A stretch of DNA of 64,000 nucleotides. Origin: Osmia lignaria lignaria (lineage: Eukaryota > Arthropoda > Insecta > Hymenoptera > Megachilidae). Shown here one piece after another: positions 13,001 to 26,648 of the stretch (the first letter of the stretch is position 1; each line of letters begins with the position of its first letter). The translations under genes were made by a program, and so were the position numbers. The stretch covers positions 10,354,001-10,418,000 of the forward strand of contig NW_027478167.1 of the NCBI RefSeq assembly GCF_051020975.1, in the 5' to 3' direction. The notes beneath the pieces were generated by a model. It was given only the letters and a program-made list of their open reading frames with translations, made no database searches and was not told where the DNA came from.

Positions 13001-13558
13001 TCTTCTTTTTGTTGTTCTTCTTCTGCACAGCTAAGCTGGAAGTGGCATTTGCAGCTCGCAATAGTGCAGAGTTATCTCAAAGAAAGGGGCCACGGTGTTT
13101 CTGTATCTCTATTATGTTGGTGCGGCTTCGGAACTTTTAAGTATCTCGATATATCTCGAAAACTACGCTTCTGATCAGAAAATATCATAGAACATAAATT
13201 GTAGGAAACATAATTCTCTACAAAAAACGTCTCTTAACATTTTGCCATAGCTCGCTTGGTTTCCGAGATATTTGCAGATTCAGCTCAAAGGAACTGGCCT
13301 GACGGACATATTTCGAGATATTTCTTCTTCTTGTTGTTCTTCCTCTGCACAGCTAAGCTGGAAGTGGCATTTGCAGCTCACAATAGTGCAGAGTTATCTC
13401 AAAGAAAGGGGCCACGGTGTTTCTGTATCTCTATTATGTTGGTGCGGCTTCGGAACTTTTAAATATCTCGATATATCTCGAAAACTACGCTTCTGATCAA
13501 AAAATATCATAGAACGTAAATTGTAGGAAACATTATTCTCTACAAAAAAGGTCTCTCA
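10017..13558 (+). repeat. Eleven-monomer higher-order block, copy 1 (3,542 bp)
   Basis: Units 10052 through 13272 correspond in order to 13594 through 16814 at an offset of exactly 3,542 bp (11 x 322). Shared rare markers are CATCTATTCAAAAAATATC with AAGTAGCAATCC, TTTCCAGATATTTC, TTTGCTGCGCGC, TTTAACTCAAGG, TCGAAATATTTC, ATCTGCAG, AGTGTAGAG and CTTGGTTTCC. Few differences are visible, for example ATATCATGATAT (about 11530) against ATATCTTGATAT, and CCGATATATTTG (about 11655) against CCGAGATATTTG. Confidence 0.93.
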
Positions 13559-16500
13559 ACATTTTGCCATAGCTCGCTTCGTTTCCGAGATATTTGCAGA
13601 TTTATCTCAAGGGAAGGGGCCTGACGGACATATTTCGAGATATTTCTTCTTCTTGTTGTTCTTCTTCTGCACAGCTAAGCTGGAAGTGGCATTTGCAGCG
13701 CGCAATAGTGCAGAGTTATCTCAAAGAAAGGGGCCACGGTGTTTCTGTATCTCTATTATGTTGGTGCGGCTTCGGAACTTTTAAATATCTTGATATATCT
13801 CGAGAACTACGCATCTATTCAAAAAATATCATAGAACATAAAAAGTAGCAATCCTAATTTTCTACAAAAAAGGTCTCTTAACATTTTGCCGTAGCTCGCT
13901 TCGTTTCCGAGATATTTGCAGATTTATCTCAAGGGAAGGGGCCTGACGGACATATTTCCAGATATTTCTTCTTCTTGTTGTTCTTCTTCTGCACAGCTAA
14001 GCTGGAAGTGGCATTTGCAGCTCGCAATAGTGCAGAGTTATCGCAAAGAAAGGGGCCACGGTGTTTCTGTATCTCTATTACGTTGGTGCAGCTTCGGAGC
14101 TTTTAAATATCTTGATATATCTCGAGAACTACGCATCTGATCAAAAAATATCATAGAACATAAAAAGTAGGAAACTTAATTCTCTACAAAAAAGGTCTCT
14201 TAACATTTTGCCATAGCTCGCTTCGTTTCCGAGATATTTGCAGATTTATCTCAAGGGAAGGGGCCTGACGGACATATTTCGAGATATTTCTTCTTCTTGT
14301 TGTTCTTCTTCTGCACAGCTAAGCTGGAAGTGGCATTTGCTGCGCGCAATAGTGCAGAGTTATCTCAAAGAAAGGGGCCACGGTGTTTCTGTATCTCTAT
14401 TATGTTGGTGCGGCTTCGGAACTTTTAAATATCTTGATATATCTCGAGAACTACGCATCTGATCAAAAAATATCATAGAACATAAAAAGTAGGAAACTTA
14501 ATTCTCTACAAAAAAGGTCTCTTAACATTTTCCCATAACTGGCATCGTTTCCGAGATATTTGCAGATTTAACTCAAGGGAAGGGGCCTGACGGACATATT
14601 CCGAGATATTTCTTCTTCTTGTTGTTCCTCTTCTGCACAGCTAAGCTGGAAGTGGCATTTGCAGGTCGCAATAGTGCAGAGTTATCTCAAAGAAAGGGGC
14701 CACGGTGTTTCTGTATCTCTATTATGTTGGTGCGGCTTCGGAACTTTTAAATATCTCGATATATCTCGAAAACTACGCTTCTGATCAAAAAATATCAGAG
14801 AATGTAAATTGTAGGAAACATAATTCTCTACAAAAAAGGTCTCTTAACATTTTGCCGTAGCTCGCTTCGTTTCCGAGATATTTGCAGATTTATCTCAAGG
14901 GAAGGGGCCTGACGGACATATTTCGAAATATTTCTTATTCTTGTTGTTCTTCTTCTGCACAGCTAAGCTGGAAGTGGCATTTGCAGCTCGCAATAGTGCA
15001 GAGTTATCTCAAAGAAAGGGGCCACGGTGTTTCTGTACCTCTATTATGTTGGTGCAGCTTCGGAGCTTTTAAATATCTTGATATATCTCGAGAACTACGC
15101 ATCTGATCAAAAAATATCATAGAACATAAAAAGTAGGAAACTTAATTGTCTACAAAAAAGGTCTTTTAACGTTTTGCAATAGCTCGCTTCGTTTCCGAGA
15201 TATTTGCAGATTTATCTCAAGGGAAGGGTCCTGACGGACATATTTCGAGATATTTCTTCTTCTTGTTGTTCTTCTTCTGCACAGCTAAGCTGGAAGTGGC
15301 ATTTGCAGCTCGCAATAGTGCAGAGTTATCGCAAAGAAAGGGGCCACGGTGTTTCTGTATCTCTATTATGTTGGTGCGGCTTCGGAACTTTTAAATATCT
15401 TGATATATCTCGAGAACTACGCATCTGTTCAAAAAATATCATAGAACATAAAAAGTAGGAATCCTAATTTTCTACAAAAAAGGTCTCTTAACATTTTGCC
15501 GTAGCTCGCTTCGTTTCCGAGATATCTGCAGATTTATCTCAAGGGAAGGGGCCTGACGGACATATTTCCAGATATTTCTTCTTCTTGTTGTTCTTCTTCT
15601 GCACAGCTAAGCTGGAAGTGGCATTTGCAGCTCGCAATAGTGCAGAGTTATCTCAAAGAAAGGGGCCACGGTGTTTCTGTATCTCTATTATGTTGGTGCG
15701 GCTTCGGAACTTTTAAATATCTTGATATATCTCGAGAACTACGCATCTGATCGAAAAATATCATAGAACATAAAAAGTAGGAAACTTAATTCTCTACAAA
15801 AGAGGTCTCTTAACATTTTGCCATAGCTCGCTTCGTTTCCGAGATATTTGCAGATTTATCTCAAGGGAAGGGGCCTGACGGACATATTTCGAGATATTTC
15901 TTCTTTTTGTTGTTCTTCTTCTGCACAGCTAAGCTGGAAGTGGCATTTGCAGCTCGCAATAGTGCAGAGTTATCTCAAAGAAAGGGGCCACGGTGTTTCT
16001 GTATCTCTATTATGTTGGTGCGGCTTCGGAACTTTTAAGTATCTCGATATATCTCGAAAACTACGCTTCTGATCAGAAAATATCATAGAACATAAATTGT
16101 AGGAAACATAATTCTCTACAAAAAAGGTCTCTCAACATTTTGCCATAGCTCGCTTCGTTTCCGAGATATTTGCAGATTTATCTCGAGGGAAGGGGCCTGA
16201 CGGACATATTTCAAGATATTTCTTCTTCTTGTTGTTCTTCTTCTGCACAGCTAAGCTGGAAGTGGCATTTGCAGCGCGCAATAGTGTAGAGTTATCTCAA
16301 AGAAGGGGGCCACGGTGTTTCTGTATCTCTATTATGTTGGTGCGGCTTCGGAACTTTTAAGTATCTTGATATATCTCGAGAACTACGCATCTGATCAAAA
16401 AATATCATAGAACGTAAATTGTAGGAAACATTATTCTCTACAAAAAAGGTCTCTCAACATTTTGCCATAGCTCGCTTGGTTTCCGAGATATTTGCAGATT

Positions 16501-17142
16501 CATCTCAAGGGAAGGGGCCTGACGGACATATTTCGAGATATTTCTTCTTTTTGTTGTTCTTCTTCTGCACAGCTAAGCTGGAAGTGGCATTTGCAGCTCG
16601 CAATAGTGCAGAGTTATCTCAAAGAAAGGGGCCACGGTGTTTCTGTATCTCTATTATGTTGGTGCGGCTTCGGAACTTTTAAGTATCTCGATATATCTCG
16701 AAAACTACGCTTCTGATCAGAAAATATCATAGAACATAAATTGTAGGAAACATAATTCTCTACAAAAAACGTCTCTTAACATTTTGCCATAGCTCGCTTG
16801 GTTTCCGAGATATTTGCAGATTCAGCTCAAAGGAACTGGCCTGACGGACATATTTCGAGATATTTCTTCTTCTTGTTGTTCTTCCTCTGCACAGCTAAGC
16901 TGGAAGTGGCATTTGCAGCTCACAATAGTGCAGAGTTATCTCAAAGAAAGGGGCCACGGTGTTTCTGTATCTCTATTATGTTGGTGCGGCTTCGGAACTT
17001 TTAAATATCTCGATATATCTCGAAAACTACGCTTCTGATCAAAAAATATCATAGAACGTAAATTGTAGGAAACATTATTCTCTACAAAAAAGGTCTCTCA
17101 ACATTTTGCCATAGCTCGCTTCGTTTCCGAGATATTTGCAGA
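13559..17142 (+). repeat. Eleven-monomer higher-order block, copy 2
   Basis: Matches 10017 onward at +3,542. The match ends inside the front of unit 17136, where CAGATTCATCTC replaces CAGATTTATCTC. The very high similarity between copies, including many rare variants, indicates a recent duplication of the whole block in one step. Confidence 0.93.
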
Positions 17143-17224
17143 TTCATCTCAAGGGAAGGGGTCTGACGGACATATTTCGAGATATTTCTTCTTCTTGTTG
17201 TTCTTCTTCTGCACAGCTAAGCTC

Positions 17225-18276
17225 GAAGTGGCATTTGCAGCTCGCTATAGTGCAGAGTTATCTCAAAGAAAGAGGCCACGGTGTTTCTGTACCTCTATTA
17301 TGTTGGTGCAGCTTCGGAACTTTTAAATATCTTGATATATCTCGAGAACTACGCATCTGATCAAAAAATATCATCGAACATAAAAAGTAGGAAACATAAT
17401 TCTCTACAAAAAAGGTCTCTTAACATTTTGCCATAGCCCGCTTCGTTTCCGAGATATTTGCAGATTTATCTCAAGGGAAGTGGCCTGACGGACATATTTC
17501 GAGATATTCCTTCTTCTTGTTGTTCTTCTTCTGCACAGCAAAACTGGAAGTGGCATTTCCAGCTCGCAATCGTGCAGAGTTATCTCAAAGAAAGGGGCCA
17601 CGGTGTTTCTGTATCTCTATTATGTTGGTGCAGCTTCGGAACTTTTAAATATCTTGATATATCTCGAGAACTACGCATCTGATCAAAAAATATCATCGAA
17701 CATAAAAAGTAGCAAACATAATTCTCTACAAAAAAGGTCTCTTAACATTTTGCCATAGCCCGCTTCGTTTCCGAGATATTTGCAGATTTATCTCAAGGGA
17801 AGTGGCCTGACGGACATATTTCGAGATATTCCTTCTTCTTGTTGTTCTTCTTCTGCACAGCTAAACTGGAAGTGGCATTTCCAGCTCGCAATCGTGCAGA
17901 GTTATCTCAAAGAAAGGGGCCACGGTGTTTCTGTATCTCTATTATGTTGGTGCAGCTTCGGAACTTTTAAATATCTTGATATATCTCGAGAACTACGCAT
18001 CTGATCAAAAAATATCATCGAACATAAAAAGTAGCAAACATAATTCTCTACAAAAAAGGTCTCTTAACATTTTGCCATAGCCCGCTTCGTTTCCGAGATA
18101 TTTGCAGATTTATCTCAAGGGAAGTGGCCTGACGGACATATTTCGAGATATTCCTTCTTCTTGTTGTTCTTCTTCTGCACAGCTAAACTGGAAGTGGCAT
18201 TTCCAGCTCGCAATCGTGCAGAGTTATCTCAAAGAAAGGGGCCACGGTGTTTCTGTATCTCTATTATGTTGGTGCG
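17225..18276 (+). repeat. Segment duplicated at 25597-26648 (offset 26 monomers)
   Basis: Matches 25597-26648 at an offset of 8,372 bp (26 x 322), about 1,052 bp. It includes the unique marker CACAGCAAAACTGG in units 17458 and 25830 (CACAGCTAAACTGG elsewhere), CATAGCCCGC linkers and AAGTAGCAAAC. The left limit is the C/G difference at 17224, the right limit the T/G difference at 18277 (GGTGCGTC against GGTGCGGC). These units are of the GGGAAGTGGCC, ATATTCCTTC, CCAGCTCGCAATCG type. Confidence 0.9.
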
Positions 18277-21200
18277 TCTTCGGAACTTTTAAATATCTCG
18301 ATATATCTCGAAAACTACGCTTCTGATCAAAAAATATCATAGAACATAAATTGTAGGAAACATAATTCTCTACAAAAAACGTCTCTTAACATTTTGCCAT
18401 AGCTCGCTTCGTTTCCGAGATATTTGCAGATTCAGCTCAAAGGAACTGGCCTGACGGACATATTTCGAGATATTTCTTCTTCTTGTTGTTCTTCTTCTGC
18501 ACAGCTAAGCTGGAAGTGGCATTTGCGGCTCGCACTAGTGCACAGTTATCTCAAAGAAAGGGGCCACGGTGTTTCTGTATCTCTATTATGTTGGTGCGTC
18601 TTCGGAACTTTTAAATATCTCGATATATCTCGAAAACTACGCTTCTGATCAAAAAATATCATAGAACATAAATTGTAGGAAACATAATTCTCTACAAAAA
18701 ACGTCTCTTAACATTTTGCCATAGCTCGCTTCGTTTCCGAGATATTTGCAGATTCAGCTCAAAGGAACTGGCCTGACGGACATATTTCGAGATATTTCTT
18801 CTTCTTGTTGTTCTTCTTCTGCACAGCTAAGCTGGGAGTGGCATTTGCAGCTCGCAATAGTGCAGAGTTATCTCAAAGAGAGGGGCCACGGTGTTTCTGT
18901 ATCTCTATTATGTTGGTGCGGCTTCGGAACTTTTAAGTATCTCGATATATCTCGAAAACTACGCTTCTGATCAGAAAATATCATAGAACATAAATTGTAG
19001 GAAACATAATTCTCTACAAAAAAGGTCTCTCAACATTTTGCCATAGCTCGCTTCGTTTCCGAGATATTTGCAGATTTATCTCGAGGGAAGGGGCCTGACG
19101 GACATATTTCAAGATATTTCTTCTTCTTGTTGTTCTTCTTCTGCACAGCTAAGCTGGAAGTGGCATTTGCAGCGCGCAATAGTGTAGAGTTATCTCAAAG
19201 AAGGGGGCCACGGTGTTTCTGTATCTCTATTATGTTGGTGCGGCTTCGGAACTTTTAAGTATCTTGATATATCTCGAGAACTACGCATCTGATCAAAAAA
19301 TATCATAGAACGTAAATTGTAGGAAACATTATTCTCTACAAAAAAGGTCTCTCAACATTTTGCCATAGCTCGCTTCGTTTCCGAGATATTTGCAGATTCA
19401 TCTCAAGGGAAGGGGCCTGACGGACATATTTCGAGATATTTCTTCTTTTTGTTGTTCTTCTTCTGCACAGCTAAGCTGGAAGTGGCATTTGCAGCTCGCA
19501 ATAGTGCAGAGTTATCTCAAAGAAAGGGGCCACGGTGTTTCTGTATCTCTATTATGTTGGTGCGGCTTCGGAACTTTTAAGTATCTCGATATATCTCGAA
19601 AACTACGCTTCTGATCAGAAAATATCATAGAACATAAATTGTAGGAAACATAATTCTCTACAAAAAACGTCTCTTAACATTTTGCCATAGCTCGCTTGGT
19701 TTCCGAGATATTTGCAGATTCAGCTCAAAGGAACTGGCCTGACGGACATATTTCGAGATATTTCTTCTTCTTGTTGTTCTTCCTCTGCACAGCTAAGCTG
19801 GAAGTGGCATTTGCAGCTCACAATAGTGCAGAGTTATCTCAAAGAAAGGGGCCACGGTGTTTCTGTATCTCTATTATGTTGGTGCGGCTTCGGAACTTTT
19901 AAATATCTCGATATATCTCGAAAACTACGCTTCTGATCAAAAAATATCATAGAACGTAAATTGTAGGAAACATTATTCTCTACAAAAAAGGTCTCTCAAC
20001 ATTTTGCCATAGCTCGCTTCGTTTCCGAGATATTTGCAGATTCATCTCAAGGGAAGGGGTCTGACGGACATATTTCGAGATATTTCTTCTTCTTGTTGTT
20101 CTTCTTCTGCACAGCTAAGCTCGAAGTGGCATTTGCAGCTCGCTATAGTGCAGAGTTATCTCAAAGAAAGAGGCCACGGTGTTTCTGTACCTCTATTATG
20201 TTGGTGCAGCTTCGGAACTTTTAAATATCTTGATATATCTCGAGAACTACGCATCTGATCAAAAAATATCATCGAACATAAAAAGTAGGAAACATAATTC
20301 TCTACAAAAAAGGTCTCTTAACATTTTGCCATAGCCCGCTTCGTTTCCGAGATATTTGCAGATTTATCTCAAGGGAAGTGGCCTGACGGACATATTTCGA
20401 GATATTCCTTCTTCTTGTTGTTCTTCTTCTGCACAGCTAAACTGGAAGTGGCATTTCCAGCTCGCAATCGTGCAGAGTTATCTCAAAGAAAGGGGCCACG
20501 GTGTTTCTGTATCTCTATTATGTTGGTGCAGCTTCGGAACTTTTAAATATCTTGATATATCTCGAGAACTACGCATCTGATCAAAAAATATCATCGAACA
20601 TAAAAAGTAGGAAACATAATTCTCTACAAAAAAGGTCTCTTAACATTTTGCCATAGCCCGCTTCGTTTCCGAGATATTTGCAGATTTATCTCAAGGGAAG
20701 TGGCCTGACGGACATATTTCGAGATATTCCTTCTTCTTGTTGTTCTTCTTCTGCACAGCTAAACTGGAAGTGGCATTTCCAGCTCGCAATCGTGCAGAGT
20801 TATCTCAAAGAAAGGGGCCACGGTGTTTCTGTATCTCTATTATGTTGGTGCGGCTTCGGAACTTTTAAATATCTTGATATATCTCGAGAACTACGCGTCT
20901 GATCAAAAAATATCATAGAACATAAAAAGTAGGAAACTTAATTCTCTACAAAAACGGTCTCTTAACATTTTGCCATAGCTCGCTTCGTTTCCGAGATATT
21001 TGCAGATATATCTCAAGGGAAAGGGCCTGACGGACATATTTCGAGATATTTCTTCTTCTTGTTGTTCTTCTTCTGCACAGCTAAGCTGGAAGTGGCATTT
21101 GCGGCTCGCACTAGTGCACAGTTATCTCAAAGAAAGGGGCCATGGTGTTTCTGTATCTCTATTATGTTGGTGCGTCTTCGGAACTTTTAAATATCTCGAT

Positions 21201-24200
21201 ATATCTCGAAAACTACGCTTCTGATCAAAAAATATCATAGAACATAAATTGTAGGAAACATAATTCTCTACAAAAAACGTCTCTTAACATTTTGCCATAG
21301 CTCGCTTCGTTTCCGAGATATTTGCAGATTCAGCTCAAAGGAACTGGCCTGACGGACATATTTCGAGATATTTCTTCTTCTTGTTGTTCTTCTTCTGCAC
21401 AGCTAAGCTGGAAGTGGCATTTGCGGCTCGCACTAGTGCACAGTTATCTCAAAGAAAGGGGCCACGGTGTTTCTGTATCTCTATTATGTTGGTGCGTCTT
21501 CGGAACTTTTAAATATCTCGATATATCTCGAAAACTACGCTTCTGATCAAAAAATATCATAGAACATAAATTGTAGGAAACATAATTCTCTACAAAAAAC
21601 GTCTCTTAACATTTTGCCATAGCTCGCTTCGTTTCCGAGATATTTGCAGATTCAGCTAAAAGGAACTGGCCTGACGGACATATTTCGAGATATTTCTTCT
21701 TCTTGTTGTTCTTCTTCTGCACAGCTAAGCTGGGAGTGGCATTTGCAGCTCGCAATAGTGCAGAGTTATCTCAAAGAGAGGGGCCACGGTGTTTCTGTAT
21801 CTCTATTATGTTGGTGCGGCTTCGGAACTTTTAAATATCTTGATATATCTCGAGAACTACGCATCTGATCAAAAAATATCATAGAAGATAAAAAGTAGGA
21901 AACTTAATTCTCTACAAAAAAGGTCTCTTAACATTTCGCCATAGCTCGCTTCGTTTCCGAGATATTTGCAGATTTATCTCAAGGGAAGGGGCCTGTCGGA
22001 CATATTTCGAGATATTTCTTCTTCTTGTTGTTCTTCTTCTGCACAGCTAAGCTGGAAGTGGCATTTGCGGCTCGCACTAGTGCAGAGTTATCTCAAAGAA
22101 AGGGGCCACGGTGTTTCTGTATCTCTATTATGTTGGTGCGGCTTCGGAACTTTTAAATATCTCGATATATCTCGAAAACTACGCTTCTGATCAAAAAATA
22201 TCATAGAACATAAATTGTAGGAAGCATAATTCTCTACAAAAAAGGTCTCTTAACATTTTGCCATAGCTCGCTTCGTTTCCGAGATATTTGCAGATATATC
22301 TCAAGGGAAGGGGCCTGACGGACATATTTCGAGATATTTCTTCTTCTAGTTGTTCTTCTTCTGCACAGCTAAGCTGGAAGTGGCATTTGCAGCTCACAAT
22401 AGTGCAGAGTTATCTCAAAGAAAGGGGCCACGGTGTTTCTGTATCTCTATTATGTTGGTGCGGCTTCGGAACTTTTAAATATCTCGATATACCTCGAAAA
22501 CTACGCTTCTGATCAAAAAATATCATAGAACATAAATTGTAGGAAGCATAATTCTCTACAAAAAAGGTCTCTTAACATTTTGCCATAGCTCGCTTCGTTT
22601 CCGAGATATTTGCAGATATATCTCAAGGGAAGGGGCCTGACGGGCATATTTCGAGATATTTCTTCATCTTGTTGTTCTTCTTGTGCACAGCTGAGCTGGA
22701 AGTGGCATTTGCAGGTCGCAATAGTGCAGAGTTATCTCAAAGAAAGGGGCCACGGTGTTTCTGTATCTCTATTATGTTGGTGCGGCTTCGGAACTTTTAA
22801 ATATCTCGATATATCTCGAAAACTACGCTTCTGATCAAAAAATATCATAGAACATAAATTGTAGGAAGCATAATTCTCTACAAAAAAGGTCTCTTAACAT
22901 TTTGCCATAGCTCGCTTCGTTTCCGAGATATTTGCAGATATATCTCAAGGGAAGGGGCCTGACGGACATATTTCGAGATATTTCTTCTTCTAGTTGTTCT
23001 TCTTCTGCACAGCTAAGCTGGAAGTGGCATTTGCAGCTCACAATAGTGCAGAGTTATCTCAAAGAAAGGGGCCACGGTGTTTCTGTATCTCTATTATGTT
23101 GGTGCGGCTTCGGAACTTTTAAATATCTCGATATACCTCGAAAACTACGCTTCTGATCAAAAAATATCATAGAACATAAATTGTAGGAAGCATAATTCTC
23201 TACAAAAAAGGTCTCTTAACATTTTGCCATAGCTCGCTTCGTTTCCGAGATATTTGCAGATATATCTCAAGGGAAGGGGCCTGACGGGCATATTTCGAGA
23301 TATTTCTTCATCTTGTTGTTCTTCTTGTGCACAGCTGAGCTGGAAGTGGCATTTGCAGGTCGCAATAGTGCAGAGTTATCTCAAAGAAAGGGGCCACGGT
23401 GTTTCTGTATCTCTATTATGTTGGTGCGGCTTCGGAACTTTTAAATATCTCGATATATCTCGAAAACTACGCTTCTGATCAAAAAATATCATAGAACATA
23501 AATTGTAGGAAACATTATTCTCTACAAAAAAGGTCTCTTAACATTTTGCCATAGCTCGCTTCGTTTCCGAGATATTTGCAGATTTATCTCAAGGGAAGTG
23601 GCCTGACGGACATATTTCGAGATATTCCTTCTTCTTGTTGTTCTTCTTCTGCACAGCTAAACTGGAAGTGGCATTTCCAGCTCGCAATCGTGCAGAGTTA
23701 TCTCAAAGAAAGGGGCCACGGTGTTTCTGTATCTCTATTATGTTGGTGCGGCTTCGGAACTTTTAAATATCTTGATATATCTCGAGAACTACGCCTCTGA
23801 TCGAAAAATCTCATAGAACATAAAAAGTAGGAAACTTAATTCTCTACAAAAAAGGTCTCTTAACATTTCGCCATAGCTCGCTTCGTTTCCGAGATATTTG
23901 CAGATTTATCTCAAGGGAAGGGGCCTGTCGGACATATTTCGAGATATTTCTTCTTCTTGTTGTTCTTCTTCTGCACAGCTAAGCTGGAAGTGGCATTTGC
24001 GGCTCGCACTAGTGCAGAGTTATCTCAAAGAAAGGGGCCACGGTGTTTCTGTATCTCTATTATGTTGGTGCGGCTTCGGAACTTTTAAATATCTCGATAT
24101 ATCTCGAAAACTACGCTTCTGATCAAAAAATATCATAGAACATAAATTGTAGGAAGCATAATTCTCTACAAAAAAGGTCTCTTAACATTTTGCCATAGCT

Positions 24201-25617
24201 CGCTTCGTTTCCGAGATATTTGCAGATATATCTCAAGGGAAGGGGCCTGACGGACATATTTCGAGATATTTCTTCTTCTAGTTGTTCTTCTTCTGCACAG
24301 CTAAGCTGGAAGTGGCATTTGCAGCTCACAATAGTGCAGAGTTATCTCAAAGAAAGGGGCCACGGTGTTTCTGTATCTCTATTATGTTGGTGCGGCTTCG
24401 GAACTTTTAAATATCTCGATATATCTCGAAAACTACGCTTCTGATCAAAAAATATCATAGAACATAAATTGTAGGAAACATTATTCTCTACAAAAAAGGT
24501 CTCTTAACATTTTGCCATAGCTCGCTTCGTTTCCGAGATATTTGCAGATTCATCTCAAGGGAAGGGGTCTGACGGACATATTTCGAGATATTTCTTCTTC
24601 TTGTTGTTCTTCTTCTGCACAGCTAAGCTCGAAGTGGCATTTGCAGCTCGCAATAGTGCAGAGTTATCTCAAAGAAAGAGGCCACGGTGTTTCTGTACCT
24701 CTATTATGTTGGTGCAGCTTCGGAACTTTTAAATATCTTGATATATCTCGAGAACTACGCATCTGATCAAAAAATATCATAGAACATAAAAAGTAGGAAA
24801 CTTAATTCTCTACAAAAAAGGTCTCTTAACATTTTGCCATAGCTCGCTTCGTTTCCGAGATATTTGCAGATTTATCTCAAGGGAAGGGGCCTGACGGACA
24901 TATTTCGAGATATTTCTTCTTCTTGTTGTTCTTCTTCTGCACAGCTAAGCTGGAAGTGGCATTTGCTGCGCGCAATAGTGCAGAGTTATCTCAAAGAAAG
25001 GGGCCACGGTGTTTCTGTATCTCTATTATGTTGGTGCGGCTTCGGAACTTTTAAATATCTTGATATATCTCGAGAACTACGCATCTGATCAAAAAATATC
25101 ATAGAACATAAAAAGTAGGAAACTTAATTCTCTACAAAAAAGGTCTCTTAACATTTTCCCATAACTGGCATCGTTTCCGAGATATTTGCAGATTTAACTC
25201 AAGGGAAGGGGCCTGACGGACATATTCCGAGATATTTCTTCTTCTTGTTGTTCCTCTTCTGCACAGCTAAGCTGGAAGTGGCATTTGCAGGTCGCAATAG
25301 TGCAGAGTTATCTCAAAGAAAGGGGCCACGGTGTTTCTGTATCTCTATTATGTTGGTGCGGCTTCGGAACTTTTAAATATCTCGATATATCTCGAAAACT
25401 ACGCTTCTGATCAAAAAATATCAGAGAATGTAAATTGTAGGAAACATAATTCTCTACAAAAAAGGTCTCTTAACATTTTGCCGTAGCTCGCTTCGTTTCC
25501 GAGATATTTGCAGATTTATCTCAAGGGAAGGGGCCTGACGGACATATTTCGAAATATTTCTTATTCTTGTTGTTCTTCTTCTGCACAGCTAAGCTGGAAG
25601 TGGCATTTGCAGCTCGC
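18246..25617 (+). repeat. 7.37-kb segmental duplication, copy 1 (28-monomer offset)
   Basis: Aligns to 27262-34633 at exactly +9,016 bp (28 x 322). The left limit is C at 18245 against T at 27261 (GGCCACGG against GGCCATGG); the right limit is T at 25618 against A at 34634 (GCTCGCTAT against GCTCGCAAT). Inside, rare markers recur unit by unit: CAGCTAAAAGG (21644/30660), GAAGATAAAAAG, ATTTCGCCATAG with GCCTGTCGG (21966/30982), CTAGTTG (22288/31304), GTGCACAGCTGAGC (22610/31626), TTTAACTCAAGG (25186/34202). I noticed no internal difference, but a base-by-base comparison was not run. Confidence 0.93.
22288..23575 (+). repeat. Two-monomer unit duplicated in tandem (AB AB)
   Basis: Units 22288 and 22932 are alike (CTAGTTGTTC, CAGCTCACAAT, GATATACCTCGAAAAC), as are 22610 and 23254 (GACGGGCATA, TCATCTTGTTG, CTTGTGCACAGCTGAGC, CAGGTCGC). 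The 644-bp pair is present twice in a row here and at 31304-32591, but only once at 46760-47403, 49336-49979 and 52234-52877. It is a clear case of copy-number change by exactly two monomers. Confidence 0.92.
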
Positions 25618-26648
25618 TATAGTGCAGAGTTATCTCAAAGAAAGAGGCCACGGTGTTTCTGTACCTCTATTATGTTGGTGCAGCTTCGGAACTTTTAAAT
25701 ATCTTGATATATCTCGAGAACTACGCATCTGATCAAAAAATATCATCGAACATAAAAAGTAGGAAACATAATTCTCTACAAAAAAGGTCTCTTAACATTT
25801 TGCCATAGCCCGCTTCGTTTCCGAGATATTTGCAGATTTATCTCAAGGGAAGTGGCCTGACGGACATATTTCGAGATATTCCTTCTTCTTGTTGTTCTTC
25901 TTCTGCACAGCAAAACTGGAAGTGGCATTTCCAGCTCGCAATCGTGCAGAGTTATCTCAAAGAAAGGGGCCACGGTGTTTCTGTATCTCTATTATGTTGG
26001 TGCAGCTTCGGAACTTTTAAATATCTTGATATATCTCGAGAACTACGCATCTGATCAAAAAATATCATCGAACATAAAAAGTAGCAAACATAATTCTCTA
26101 CAAAAAAGGTCTCTTAACATTTTGCCATAGCCCGCTTCGTTTCCGAGATATTTGCAGATTTATCTCAAGGGAAGTGGCCTGACGGACATATTTCGAGATA
26201 TTCCTTCTTCTTGTTGTTCTTCTTCTGCACAGCTAAACTGGAAGTGGCATTTCCAGCTCGCAATCGTGCAGAGTTATCTCAAAGAAAGGGGCCACGGTGT
26301 TTCTGTATCTCTATTATGTTGGTGCAGCTTCGGAACTTTTAAATATCTTGATATATCTCGAGAACTACGCATCTGATCAAAAAATATCATCGAACATAAA
26401 AAGTAGCAAACATAATTCTCTACAAAAAAGGTCTCTTAACATTTTGCCATAGCCCGCTTCGTTTCCGAGATATTTGCAGATTTATCTCAAGGGAAGTGGC
26501 CTGACGGACATATTTCGAGATATTCCTTCTTCTTGTTGTTCTTCTTCTGCACAGCTAAACTGGAAGTGGCATTTCCAGCTCGCAATCGTGCAGAGTTATC
26601 TCAAAGAAAGGGGCCACGGTGTTTCTGTATCTCTATTATGTTGGTGCG
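25597..26648 (+). repeat. Second copy of the 17225-18276 segment
   Basis: Matches 17225-18276 at +8,372 bp, including the CACAGCAAAACTGG marker in unit 25830. It begins at, and slightly overlaps, the right edge of the 7.37-kb duplication (25617), so unit 25508 is a join: its front half matches unit 34524 and its rear half matches unit 17136. Confidence 0.9.

Noticed and set aside
12934..13140. Overlapping 68-codon open frame starting at ATGGTTTCC-like sequence in units with CTTGGTTTCC
   Set aside because: On inspection the first codon there is TTG (CTTGGTTTCCGAG), not ATG, and it exists only because of one C-to-G change. It is a different frame of the same satellite.
22191..22397. Minus-strand open frame of 68 codons (and similar ones near 17404, 31207 and 55722)
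   Set aside because: It exists only in monomers with particular point variants, runs across the satellite unit and its linker, and resembles no known protein. It is a by-product of the repeat.
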